DNA of 16,821 bases from Thermoplasmata archaeon (GTDB lineage Archaea > Thermoplasmatota > Thermoplasmata > Thermoplasmatales > Thermoplasmataceae): NCBI GenBank assembly GCA_021845155.1, contig JAKBSB010000007.1, positions 1-16,821 on the forward strand, in the 5' to 3' direction. Shown in pieces: positions 7,875 through 15,153 of this stretch (the first letter of the stretch is position 1; each line of letters opens with the position of its first letter). The notes below the pieces were generated by a model. That model ran no database searches, was not told the origin of the DNA, and was given only the letters and a program-made list of their open reading frames with translations. The translations under genes and the position numbers were made by a program.

Positions 7875-8730
7875 AATATTCTCCATAGGCATCTTCATAA
7901 TAACCTCACTTTTTGCCATATATGTATCTGAAATCCTTGACCAGACACAGCCGAGTGATGCTGCGCCCACATCGTCGAGCGGGTTCCAGTATGTTATATT
8001 TTACATTGTGATTGCCATTATCTTTACATTTGTTGTGCTTTACCTCGCTAGAAAGAAGCACATACGTGTGATAAAGGGGGTGTTCATATTTTCAATGGCA
8101 TATGTAACGTTTTTCATCGCATCCATTGTGGGACTTGTTATTGCCCAGACAGAGACGGAATACTTGATCTTCATTGTTGCTCTTCCAGCTGTGATGGTAT
8201 ATCTACTCGTGTTCAGGAACGAGTGGTACGTTGTTAACATATCCGGGTTTATCCTTTCGGCTGGCATAGCAGCAATCTGGGGTGTTATTATAGGGGTGTG
8301 GGCAGCTGTCGCATTCCTGGCAGCATTTGCAGTATATGACTATATTGCAGTATACAAGACAAAGCACATGGTTGATCTGGCAAGAGTTGCAGTGGATGAA
8401 AGTCTTCCAATGCTTTTTGTAATACCATCAAAACGTGGGCTTAAATATAAGGATATGGAGTTCGACAGGAGAGGAGACGGCGGGGAATCCGGAGAGTCTG
8501 ATACACTTATGATTGGGTTTGGAGACATCGCTTTTCCAAGCATACTGGTAGTTTCATCAGCACTGTACGGGGTAAGCAACTTTTATGCTTTTGCGTTCCT
8601 TCCAATGGCAGGAGCAGTCGCTGGTATGATAACACTCTATGCATTTGCAAGGAGGCCAGCACCAGGGCTACCTTACATAAACAGCGGTGCCATACTTGGG
8701 TTTCTCATAGCATTTGCATTTTTTAGATAA
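7855..8730 (+). CDS. Presenilin / signal-peptide-peptidase-like intramembrane aspartyl protease
   Basis: This 291-residue membrane protein has about nine predicted transmembrane segments, near 8-25, 45-66, 73-98, 103-121, 125-141, 142-165, 217-240, 244-265 and 271-290. The two catalytic aspartates of the GxGD protease family are present: Asp162 in the YD motif of segment 6 (AVYDYIAVY) and Asp224 in GFGD at segment 7. Segment 9 begins after PGLP (270-273), at the place of the family's PAL motif. A hydrophilic, acidic loop of about 50 residues separates segments 6 and 7. Known archaeal homologues cleave membrane-spanning helices; the substrate here is unknown. ATG 7855 is chosen over an open frame from 7735 because it has a GGTGG ribosome-binding site and starts at the first hydrophobic helix. 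It overlaps topA by 20 bases. Confidence 0.92.
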   Translation: MKKNLPEIFSIGIFIITSLFAIYVSEILDQTQPSDAAPTSSSGFQYVIFYIVIAIIFTFVVLYLARKKHIRVIKGVFIFSMAYVTFFIASIVGLVIAQTETEYLIFIVALPAVMVYLLVFRNEWYVVNISGFILSAGIAAIWGVIIGVWAAVAFLAAFAVYDYIAVYKTKHMVDLARVAVDESLPMLFVIPSKRGLKYKDMEFDRRGDGGESGESDTLMIGFGDIAFPSILVVSSALYGVSNFYAFAFLPMAGAVAGMITLYAFARRPAPGLPYINSGAILGFLIAFAFFR

Positions 8731-8856
8731 CTGAGGAGAACAATACACTGGAAAGATATGCAAAAATAGAGGGTTTAACGCTGTCGGGATGAAATCCAAT
8801 TTCGCAAAGAAGTTTATAAAAAGGAAAGTATTGCTTATATCATAAACTGCGCAGAT
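8731..8856. other. Non-coding stretch with a TATA-like element
   Basis: No gene is visible here. TTTATAAAAA (8813-8822) could be a TATA box on either strand. The plus-strand frames after it are only a few codons long, so no product can be assigned. Confidence 0.3.
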
Positions 8857-9194
8857 TTAGGTGCATGCCACTGACTGAATGGCCTTAAGGATGTCATTCC
8901 GCTGTTTGGTTCTCTCACCTACTATCATTTTCCATCGATCTCCATTATCTGCAGCTTCTTCAGTCCAGGAAATATCTCGTCCACAGATTATTTCTTGTTT
9001 ACCTGTATAGTTAAACCCGAAATTAATGAAAAAACTCTTCTTTCCAGTGTATCCAGATGTTCTTATGAATACTCATCTACTCCTAGACCGGATAGGTAAC
9101 TCGCAAAATTAGATTTTGAGCATATGCAAATGGCACTAAGTTTTACCCTAAAATTCAACGGCAATGTTAGACTGCTCCAGTACGAAGCTGAAAA
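8857..9194 (-). pseudogene. Probable decayed gene of unknown family
   Basis: Two overlapping minus-strand frames look coding but neither has a proper start. The upstream frame (9194 to 9063, about 43 codons, ending SGLGVDEYS) runs out at TAA 9063-9065. A shifted frame then runs for 71 codons from 9072 to TAA at 8857-8859 with normal protein composition, including EIICGRDISWTEEAADNGD. The only ATG in that second frame is deep inside, near residue 49. This is what one expects of an old gene broken by a frameshift. I do not recognise the family. It lies between the presenilin homologue and the exported-protein locus. Confidence 0.4.
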
Positions 9195-9219
9195 TTATTG
9201 AGAAGCTTTTAACTCCCAA

Positions 9220-9756
9220 TTAGGCATTCTTAATGTGCATGATCCAGAAAGAAATATCCCCGACTCCATCCTCTACAAGAATATTTTTATGTACAGCAAC
9301 CAGGGTGGTATAATTTATTGTTCTTCCAATCCCATTTGAAAAGTTAGAAGGTTGAACAATTATATCATGTATACTCCCATTGGAAATGGTGGAGTTATGT
9401 GGGAAGTTGGAACTGAAACCTTCAAAGAAGGAATTGGTGAGATTGATGTATGTGTTATTTGCATCGGTAGAATCTCCAAAGTAAATCACGTTCACAGATA
9501 GTGTCGTTGAAGTATTGTTTCCCAGTTCAAAATTTCTTTGAATCCCTGAACTGAACCCTCCCTTCCCAACCGTTAAATTCGTTATCTTGCTTATTTTTGA
9601 GGTCGACGTTAGATCCCAGCTCATGTTTGTTGCAGATGACAGTTGGTGGGAATTAATTATCGGAGGAGTATCCGGCGATGTTGCAATAACATAGTAATAT
9701 GATCCAACAATAATACCTGCGAAAAGCAAGACCAAAGCCACTTGAGTTTTTCTCAT
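9220..9756 (-). CDS. Membrane-anchored exported protein of unknown function, 178 residues
   Basis: The N-terminus is a short basic start (MRKTQ) followed by one hydrophobic segment at about 6-25, either an uncleaved anchor or a signal peptide. The rest is a hydrophilic, Asn/Ser/Thr-rich ectodomain with about ten N-x-S/T sequons and no cysteine, consistent with an N-glycosylated surface protein. The stretch after the anchor (SPDTPPIINSHQLSS) resembles the same place in the 246-residue protein at 10542-11282 (PQVPNIPVISSQEL), so the two are probably paralogues. The start ATG 9756 follows AGGTTG and lies 43 bases after the stop of the 220-residue protein. It is the last gene of the locus. No known family is recognised. 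Confidence 0.7.
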   Translation of the reverse strand: MRKTQVALVLLFAGIIVGSYYYVIATSPDTPPIINSHQLSSATNMSWDLTSTSKISKITNLTVGKGGFSSGIQRNFELGNNTSTTLSVNVIYFGDSTDANNTYINLTNSFFEGFSSNFPHNSTISNGSIHDIIVQPSNFSNGIGRTINYTTLVAVHKNILVEDGVGDISFWIMHIKNA

Positions 9757-9799
9757 TCAACAACCTCTCTGTCTTTGAAATAATAATGGCTACATATAT

Positions 9800-10462
9800 T
9801 TACCTGAATTCATAAGTGTAACTGATCCATACAGGTGTTCCCAAGGCGTAATACGGACCTAATTCAACATACGGTGTTACTTCAATTGAAATGGAAATGT
9901 TGTATTCGGAAATAAAAGTATAGTCAATGCTGGAGTTGTATGGAGCCCTTAATGTGTAATTCCCAAGAGCGATACCCTGAAAGAATGAGCTAAAACTCGA
10001 CTGATTCGAAGTATTTGAAATGGAGGTATATGGCTCCACAGGGCTGCTCTGATATGGAACTTGGAGGATATTTTGATCAGTTATAAATAGAAGATGTGCT
10101 CCATAGCTCTCTGTAAGATTGACCTTATCTACAAGAATTGACATACTTCCCAGCCCGAACGGGGTCTTCTGATTCGTTTCAGTGACGTTAACCCATACGG
10201 TCGTGATAGGATAACCACAGTATGGCTTGAAAAATGTCCTGTATGCAACGTAAGCTCGGAACTGGAACGTTCCGTTTATGCCGTACAGACTGAAAGATTT
10301 TGAAAAAGGTGGAGAAGGGCTTGGGTGGTTTCTTGTAATATAAGAAAATATTTTAGGGACGGGCCTTTTTGGCTCCTTTATTGCGCTGATGTATGTGAAT
10401 GAAAGGAACGAAAGGATCACAAGTATAGAGACAATAATCGCGATCATCTTTATTCTTTTCAT
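9800..10462 (-). CDS. Membrane-anchored exported protein of unknown function, 220 residues
   Basis: MKRIK is followed by a hydrophobic segment at about 6-27 and then an ectodomain rich in Asn, Ser, Tyr and Pro with about eight N-x-S/T sequons and a single Cys (YCGYP). It is related to the 246-residue protein upstream. The anchors share VSILV and SFT, both are followed by EP..P, and the C-terminal ends align without gaps: PYVELGPYYALGTPVWIS here against PIVEIGFIHYSLKPIYVS there. ATG 10462 has a TATA-like AAATTTAT (plus-strand 10485-10492) about 27 bp upstream, so it may have its own leaderless promoter besides read-through from upstream. The function is unknown; surface exposure and glycosylation are inferred. 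Confidence 0.7.
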   Translation of the reverse strand: MKRIKMIAIIVSILVILSFLSFTYISAIKEPKRPVPKIFSYITRNHPSPSPPFSKSFSLYGINGTFQFRAYVAYRTFFKPYCGYPITTVWVNVTETNQKTPFGLGSMSILVDKVNLTESYGAHLLFITDQNILQVPYQSSPVEPYTSISNTSNQSSFSSFFQGIALGNYTLRAPYNSSIDYTFISEYNISISIEVTPYVELGPYYALGTPVWISYTYEFR

Positions 10463-10484
10463 AGAATACCAACTATACCTATGG

Positions 10485-10492
10485 ATAAATTT
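10485..10492 (-). promoter_or_regulatory. TATA box-like promoter for the 220-residue exported protein
   Basis: Minus-strand AAATTTAT is centred about 27 bp before ATG 10462, in the 79-bp gap between two exported-protein genes. This is the distance expected for a leaderless transcript. Confidence 0.4.
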
Positions 10493-10541
10493 CTAAAATG
10501 CTTTGCCATTGGATAATTTCGCCCCAAGTCATAATACATGA

Positions 10542-11282
10542 TCACCTTTCCCACCACGGTTTCTGTGGTGTTTTGAAGCCCCATGGTGCCAGATAATAGT
10601 TGCTCACGTATATTGGTTTTAAGGAATAGTGAATGAAACCTATCTCAACAATGGGTATGAAATCAAATGAATAGTTCACGTAATAGAACCGGTTGACCGC
10701 AGAAAGATTCCCTATCGTGAAGTTGAATGGCATTTCTGCTGGCGGACTAGTATACGTTATAATATTTTTAGATTGGTAAGGACAAGCATTGGAAGAGTAT
10801 GAAAAGCTCTTAAGCGAGAAAAGAGCAGAGCTATTTATACTCAATGTAAAATTCGAAATGTAAAAAGTGAAACCTGTGACCGGGAATGATAGATTTTGTC
10901 CTAGTTTTACAACACTTTCTACCCAGCTGTGGTATAGAATAACTGATTTTCCGCTAAATGGATTCTTCATACTTGTGTTAAATGACCATGGGAACACGTC
11001 TGTATAAAAAAGGAAAGAGACATTGCTACCCAGATAAGAGGCGTTTATCTCACTTGTAACATTCGCGGGATTCATGGTGGGTCCTGCACAGTTATTCAGT
11101 GGGTCATGCGGAATTAAATTGGCCAGAGAAAAGGAAACGGTAGAGTTGTATAGTTCTTGGCTTGATATAACTGGAATGTTTGGAACTTGGGGTTCTGTGG
11201 TTAACTCTGACACTGTAAAAGATGTGATTATTATCAATACGACGAGTATGCTCACCAACATTATCTTCAGTCTTCTTTGCAT
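10542..11282 (-). CDS. Membrane-anchored exported protein of unknown function, 246 residues
   Basis: After MQRRLKI comes a strong hydrophobic segment (about 7-26), then an ectodomain with a dozen or so N-x-S/T sequons and two cysteines (NNCAG and NACPY) that could form a disulfide. The frame is open from GTG 11291, but that GTG is part of the ribosome-binding site AGGTGAG. ATG 11282 lies 6 bases behind GGTG and is the better start. That ribosome-binding site directly follows the TGA stop of the 622-residue gene (11294-11296), which implies coupled translation. The C-terminus is homologous to that of the 220-residue neighbour. No enzymatic motif or known family is visible. Confidence 0.72.
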   Translation of the reverse strand: MQRRLKIMLVSILVVLIIITSFTVSELTTEPQVPNIPVISSQELYNSTVSFSLANLIPHDPLNNCAGPTMNPANVTSEINASYLGSNVSFLFYTDVFPWSFNTSMKNPFSGKSVILYHSWVESVVKLGQNLSFPVTGFTFYISNFTLSINSSALFSLKSFSYSSNACPYQSKNIITYTSPPAEMPFNFTIGNLSAVNRFYYVNYSFDFIPIVEIGFIHYSLKPIYVSNYYLAPWGFKTPQKPWWER

Positions 11283-11293
11283 CTCACTCACCT

Positions 11294-13162
11294 TCAGATT
11301 AAAGACGTTCCATAATACGCTAAATAAAATGGTAACTGGAGAGCAGGACCTGAAAATAACCCAATATGGTTCAGCGTGATTCCCATCTGGACGGAGTACG
11401 TGAGTTCCATTATTGCAGGATTACTTTGCTGGATGTTACTGCTACCTTTTATTTGAACATCTGTGAATGCTATGGGGAATGTGTAGCTGTTTGCAAACTC
11501 AGGAGCGTATGAAGGTCCGTAGGTTGTTCCAAGTGAATAATAGTAGTTATAGCAGTCTTCACCGAATCTGGAGCACATGTATCCATCATATGGTCTATAA
11601 CCTGCGCTGTAGTTGAGATAAACGAAATGCCCATCATTAAGCACATGAAGATTTTGTGTTTTCTCATTCAGAAGTGCTTCATATCCTATAACTGCAGAGA
11701 GTACTGCACCCGCAAGTGCCCCAGCTACTGGATCAGCTATGGACAGTAAGGAGGCAAAGGGAGCCGCTAAGTCCAATATATAAGAAGAATTTGTAGAACT
11801 GTAGTTCTGATAGAAGAAGATATCCTCCGAGTTCTCTTCCCAGTCTGGTGTCGGACTCACACTGGCACTTGTGCCTTCATATGTAATGCTCTGGTTCACC
11901 CAGTTAACGCTGTAGTTCTTCGATGTGTCATCAGGTATGTACATTGGATTCACACTCAAGCCAAAACCAGTCGACTCAGCCTCTGCTGCTACAGGTCCTC
12001 CAACACTGGCAGCAACTGCTCCAACCTCTTTTCCATTTACACTATAATAGGTAGGTTTCACAAGGGACACGGGATAATTTGACACACTGTAAAACTTCAC
12101 AGAGTTGCTGGTGGTGCTCCCGTAGGCGTTTCTAACAAAGACACGAAGGGCACTTATATCAGTGCTTGTTGCGGAGGCAACAGATGGTAGTGTGAATTCA
12201 AATTCGTGGGATATTGCCGATCCAGGATTGGCTGATTCTAGTGTCTCCCATGATCCACTTGTATAGTTGTAAGCTTCAAGGTACCAGGTATTGCCTCCTG
12301 ACCCTGCGCTGGAAATGGACGAATTGACGTATGTGGCCTGTCCAGGATATGCGTGATCGGTATACGTGCCTATGGTCACTCCGTAAGGAGGAGAACCACT
12401 TCCACCAGATCCACCTCCAGAACCTCCGCCACCACCACCGCCACTGCATGCACAGTGTACGATTATTTCGGGTTTTATTACAGGATCAATGGAGTATGTC
12501 TCATTTCCCATGAGCGTTACAGGACCAAAGGGAAGGTTTACTGAACTTGAAACAGTATCTGTAGCAACAGATCCGACATGGAATATGGACATCTCGTTCT
12601 GCCAGTTCACATTCACATGACCCATGTTAATGGACCAGTCTCCTGAGGGTATCATTGCATACCCTGTTCCGGGAAGTGCTGATCCACTGGTTATTGATCC
12701 AGTCTGGGGATCATTTCCGTTCATGGAGAATGTTGAGTGATGGTTCCCTGATTTCAGGTGGAACATGATCTCATAGGTCTCATTTACCTTCATGAGATTC
12801 TTCACTGCAATGCTTGCATCCATTGCAGTGCCAAAGGAGAATATCTCTGCCAGGCTTATGTATGAATTGTTTTCTCTCAGTATGGCAGAGTTCTGGTACT
12901 TTGAATCTATTCTTTCATATGATATGTTTGTGAGATGCATCTTTTTAAGATGTGCATTGTTGATCATGTAGACTGTCCATGAGACATGATAGGAATGATC
13001 TCCCATTGTTATCACAGCATGATCGGATGAGAATGCCACCCTCTGATCACCGAACACATATGTCACGTGATGTGGCTGTGGAGTCATTGCAAATGACACG
13101 CCAGGAACAAGCATGATGAGGGCAAGAACAATACTTGTGAGAATTATTGTTAAGTGTCTCAT
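11294..13162 (-). CDS. Large secreted protein with Cys-x-Cys/poly-Gly linker and hydrophobic helix, unknown function
   Basis: This 622-residue protein begins with a clear signal peptide (MRHLTIILTS, hydrophobic to about 21, likely cleavage after VSFA). Residues about 26-235 form a His/Ser-rich beta-like N-terminal domain. Cys237-Ala-Cys239 then leads into a Gly/Ser linker (about 240-258). Residues about 262-375 look like an Ig-like beta-sandwich (YPGQATYVNSSISSAG, RVFVRNAYGSTTS). Residues about 462-493 are a Gly/Ala-rich hydrophobic segment (DPVAGALAGAVLSAVIG). A second cysteine pair, Cys530 and Cys537, sits in a Tyr-rich stretch. Many N-x-S/T sequons fit a glycosylated exterior. ATG 13162 has a TATA box flanked by a 10-bp inverted repeat. 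It leads the exported-protein locus. It could be a surface structural protein, an adhesin or a membrane-active toxin; the sequence does not decide. Confidence 0.78.
   Translation of the reverse strand: MRHLTIILTSIVLALIMLVPGVSFAMTPQPHHVTYVFGDQRVAFSSDHAVITMGDHSYHVSWTVYMINNAHLKKMHLTNISYERIDSKYQNSAILRENNSYISLAEIFSFGTAMDASIAVKNLMKVNETYEIMFHLKSGNHHSTFSMNGNDPQTGSITSGSALPGTGYAMIPSGDWSINMGHVNVNWQNEMSIFHVGSVATDTVSSSVNLPFGPVTLMGNETYSIDPVIKPEIIVHCACSGGGGGGGSGGGSGGSGSPPYGVTIGTYTDHAYPGQATYVNSSISSAGSGGNTWYLEAYNYTSGSWETLESANPGSAISHEFEFTLPSVASATSTDISALRVFVRNAYGSTTSNSVKFYSVSNYPVSLVKPTYYSVNGKEVGAVAASVGGPVAAEAESTGFGLSVNPMYIPDDTSKNYSVNWVNQSITYEGTSASVSPTPDWEENSEDIFFYQNYSSTNSSYILDLAAPFASLLSIADPVAGALAGAVLSAVIGYEALLNEKTQNLHVLNDGHFVYLNYSAGYRPYDGYMCSRFGEDCYNYYYSLGTTYGPSYAPEFANSYTFPIAFTDVQIKGSSNIQQSNPAIMELTYSVQMGITLNHIGLFSGPALQLPFYLAYYGTSLI
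12398..12446. repeat. Short-period CC(A/T/G)-rich tract coding the poly-Gly/Ser linker
   Basis: The plus strand is a run of CCA/CCT/CCG triplets (GGN/AGT codons on the minus strand), encoding the Gly/Ser linker of the 622-residue protein. Such tracts can change length by slippage in multiples of three. Confidence 0.6.
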
Positions 13163-13163
13163 G

Positions 13164-13211
13164 AATAGAAAGAATCATGACTCTATAATAATATTTTGTA
13201 GTCTTTCTATT
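13164..13211 (-). promoter_or_regulatory. Promoter of the exported-protein locus with TATA box inside a 10-bp inverted repeat
   Basis: AATAGAAAGA (13164-13173) and its exact reverse complement TCTTTCTATT (13202-13211) are separated by 28 bp. The centre of symmetry (13187-13188) falls in the AT-rich TATA element at 13183-13192, about 25 bp before ATG 13162. The arms would flank the bound TATA-binding protein. A paired operator or activator site is a natural reading, but it is inferred. Confidence 0.55.
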
Positions 13212-13221
13212 AAACACCTGT

Positions 13222-13381
13222 ATTTATATTAACTTTGTAACTATCTTCAGGACGATTTATGATTAGGCTCATATCCTATATTGCCCTTTTCTAACACTAC
13301 AGATTCAAGACAACATGGCGTTTTCCTGAGTTTTCAAACAATATTTGTACGTGAATCGTAGTGATAGCACCATCACTTTTT
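13222..13381 (+). other. Possible short non-coding transcription unit
   Basis: A TATA-like ATTTATATTA (13222-13231) is followed, about 130 bp downstream, by a hairpin AGTGAT (13360-13365) / ATCACT (13372-13377) with a 6-base loop and a run of five T ending at 13381. Together they could bound a small plus-strand RNA starting near 13250. Frames inside are very short. The same AT-rich element could instead serve the minus strand. Confidence 0.2.
13360..13381 (+). terminator. Hairpin followed by T-run
   Basis: The 6-bp stem AGTGAT/ATCACT with loop AGCACC is followed by TTTTT on the plus strand. No certain plus-strand gene lies upstream, so it may end a small RNA or be fortuitous. The rest of the gap at 13382-13560 holds no convincing gene. 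Confidence 0.3.
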
Positions 13382-13562
13382 CAATTCCTCAATCTTTAAG
13401 CAAGACCCAAAAACGAAACCATCTCTATGAAGGTGTAATGGTACATATAGGGAAAGTCCTGTTATATCTCTGTTTCAAGTCAGTGCTTATAAGTTGCGGA
13501 TAATTTACAGAAATTTATGTACCGCGTTGAATGATAAAGAAGTAACCTCCCATTTCCGAATC

Positions 13563-13599
13563 AAAAAAGTAAATTTCGAAGATTGCCACTTCAAAATTT
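13563..13599 (-). terminator. purH transcription terminator
   Basis: AAATTT (13571-13576) and AAATTT (13594-13599), then GAAG (13578-13581) and CTTC (13589-13592), form a stem with one mismatch and a 7-base loop. It runs into the purH stop codon. On the minus strand it is followed by six T (plus-strand A 13563-13568). Archaeal RNA polymerase stops at such T-runs; the hairpin may help or protect the 3' end. Confidence 0.55.
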
Positions 13600-15101
13600 C
13601 AGTGCAGAAAAACACGTTTTCCCGTAAAGTACATGGAGATTCCAATTTCAGAAGCCATGGATATGACCTCAGGGTCACGTATTGAACCTCCCGGTTGGAT
13701 TATGGCCGAGATCCCTGATTTACCAGCAAGTTCAACATTGTCTTCAAAGGGGAAGAATGCATCAGATGCAAGGACAGAACCGGTAGATCTGTTACCAGAT
13801 CTTTCTACTGCTATCCTGAGAGCCTCAATTCTTGAGGTCTGCCCTGCTCCTATTCCTGTGGTAACCATGTCCTTCGCTAGAACTATGGCATTGCTCCTGC
13901 AGTGTGTTACAACCCTCCATGAAAAAAGTAGATCCTCAAGCTGTTCAGGACTGCATGGAGATCCAGATCTCAACTCAAGCTTTTCAAAACTGGATGTCAG
14001 TGGACTCTGAACAAGGAAACCGTTGGATATAGATCTTATTCTCAGAGATTCATCCCTATCCATGTTAACCTTGAGTATCCTGAGGTTCTTCTTTTTTGAT
14101 AGAATCTCAAGTGCTTCGCTGGAGTAGGAAGGAGCAACAAGAACTTCAACAAAGAGTTTTGAAATTTTTGATGCAGCAGAAGCCGTCATTTCCCTGTTCA
14201 TGGCAATAACAGATCCATATGCACTTTCCTTATCGGCATCAACTGCCCTTTCCATGGCTATTGCAAGATCCTCATTCTGGCACACACCACATGGGGTATT
14301 GTGTTTCATGACCACAACAACCGTTCTATCAAACTCCATGGCGGTCTCATATGCAGAATTTGCATCAAGGAGGTTGTTGTAGGAGAGATCCTTTCCCTGT
14401 ATCTGCTGGGAATTTGCAATTCCGGATTTTGTCCCGTCCGAATAAAGATATCCTTTCTGATCAGGATTTTCTCCATATCGGAGTTCTCTTCCCTTTATGC
14501 CTCTGACAAACAGTGAGTTCGGAACGCTCTCAAACAAGTTTCTGTACATTGAGTTATAAATGTTTATGTCGTAGGATGCAACACGGGAAAATGTTCTCAT
14601 AGCCAGCAATTTTCTAGTTTCCAGGCTTACTTTGCCTGTGCTGTTCAGTTCATTGATGATGAGATCGTAGTCGCTGGGTGAGGATGCAACAGTAACATGG
14701 TGGAAGTTCTTGGCTGCAGCCCTGAGAAGAGACACACCCCCTATATCTATATTCTCTATCATCCTTCCAGTGTCTCCGGACCTAGAGGCTTCTTCAAATG
14801 GATACAGGTTGGAAACCACAAGATCAAATTCCTTTATCCCATGTGACTGGAGTTCGTTCTTTGATGCATCATCTCTTGTAGAGAGTATGCCCGCAAATAG
14901 ATCTGGATGAAGCGTCTTTACCCTTCCATTGAGAAGCTCCTGGAAACCTGTGATATCCTGGGTATTTTTCACTTCAAACCCCTTATCATTAAGGAATTTC
15001 AGTGTACCTCCTGTGGCATAAACCTCCTCAATGTAATTCTGGGAATGCTTCAGGAACTGCTCAAGGCCGGACTTGTCATAAACGCTGAAAAGTGCTCTCA
15101 T
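13599..15101 (-). CDS. purH: Bifunctional AICAR formyltransferase / IMP cyclohydrolase
   Basis: This 500-residue enzyme carries out the last two steps of purine synthesis, AICAR to FAICAR with 10-formyl-tetrahydrofolate and then ring closure to IMP (EC 2.1.2.3 and 3.5.4.10). The N-terminal MGS-like cyclohydrolase domain (about 1-190) starts MRALFSVYDKSG and has YATGGTLKFL, GRVKTLHP and NLYPFEE. The transferase domain has RYGENPDQ, catalytic Lys266-His267 in KHNTPCGV, SAYGSVIAMNR, GAGQTSRIEAL and SDAFFPFEDNVE. ATG 15101 is chosen over the longer frame from 15152: it begins the domain exactly, puts the Lys-His pair at the positions they hold in human ATIC, and lies 25 bp after a TATA-like element. 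Divergent from the S-adenosylmethionine synthetase gene. Confidence 0.96.
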   Translation of the reverse strand: MRALFSVYDKSGLEQFLKHSQNYIEEVYATGGTLKFLNDKGFEVKNTQDITGFQELLNGRVKTLHPDLFAGILSTRDDASKNELQSHGIKEFDLVVSNLYPFEEASRSGDTGRMIENIDIGGVSLLRAAAKNFHHVTVASSPSDYDLIINELNSTGKVSLETRKLLAMRTFSRVASYDINIYNSMYRNLFESVPNSLFVRGIKGRELRYGENPDQKGYLYSDGTKSGIANSQQIQGKDLSYNNLLDANSAYETAMEFDRTVVVVMKHNTPCGVCQNEDLAIAMERAVDADKESAYGSVIAMNREMTASAASKISKLFVEVLVAPSYSSEALEILSKKKNLRILKVNMDRDESLRIRSISNGFLVQSPLTSSFEKLELRSGSPCSPEQLEDLLFSWRVVTHCRSNAIVLAKDMVTTGIGAGQTSRIEALRIAVERSGNRSTGSVLASDAFFPFEDNVELAGKSGISAIIQPGGSIRDPEVISMASEIGISMYFTGKRVFLH

Positions 15102-15121
15102 TGATATGCTATAATTACGCA

Positions 15122-15130
15122 TGATAAAAC
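15122..15130 (-). promoter_or_regulatory. TATA box-like promoter of purH
   Basis: Minus-strand GTTTTATCA is centred about 25 bp before ATG 15101, implying a leaderless mRNA that begins at the chosen start codon. This supports the shorter 500-residue product. Confidence 0.5.
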
Positions 15131-15153
15131 ATTTGCCGATTATCGAAATCATG

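Noticed and set aside
9186..9217. AAGCTT-containing short repeats after the last exported-protein gene as a terminator
   Set aside because: The stems are very short, and only a weak four-T run lies nearby on the minus strand.
11283..11291. GTG start for the 246-residue exported protein
   Set aside because: The GTG is itself part of the GGTG ribosome-binding site for ATG 11282.
12331..12544. Plus-strand frames opposite the Gly-rich linker
   Set aside because: His/Arg/Thr-rich products come from reading the low-complexity triplet tract on the wrong strand.
13438..13506. 22-codon frame after a GGTG sequence
   Set aside because: Only two bases separate GGTG from the ATG, the product is very short and nothing supports expression.
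13494..13685. Plus-strand 63-codon frame at the end of purH
   Set aside because: Starts with TTG, has no promoter at proper spacing, and nearly half lies antisense to purH.
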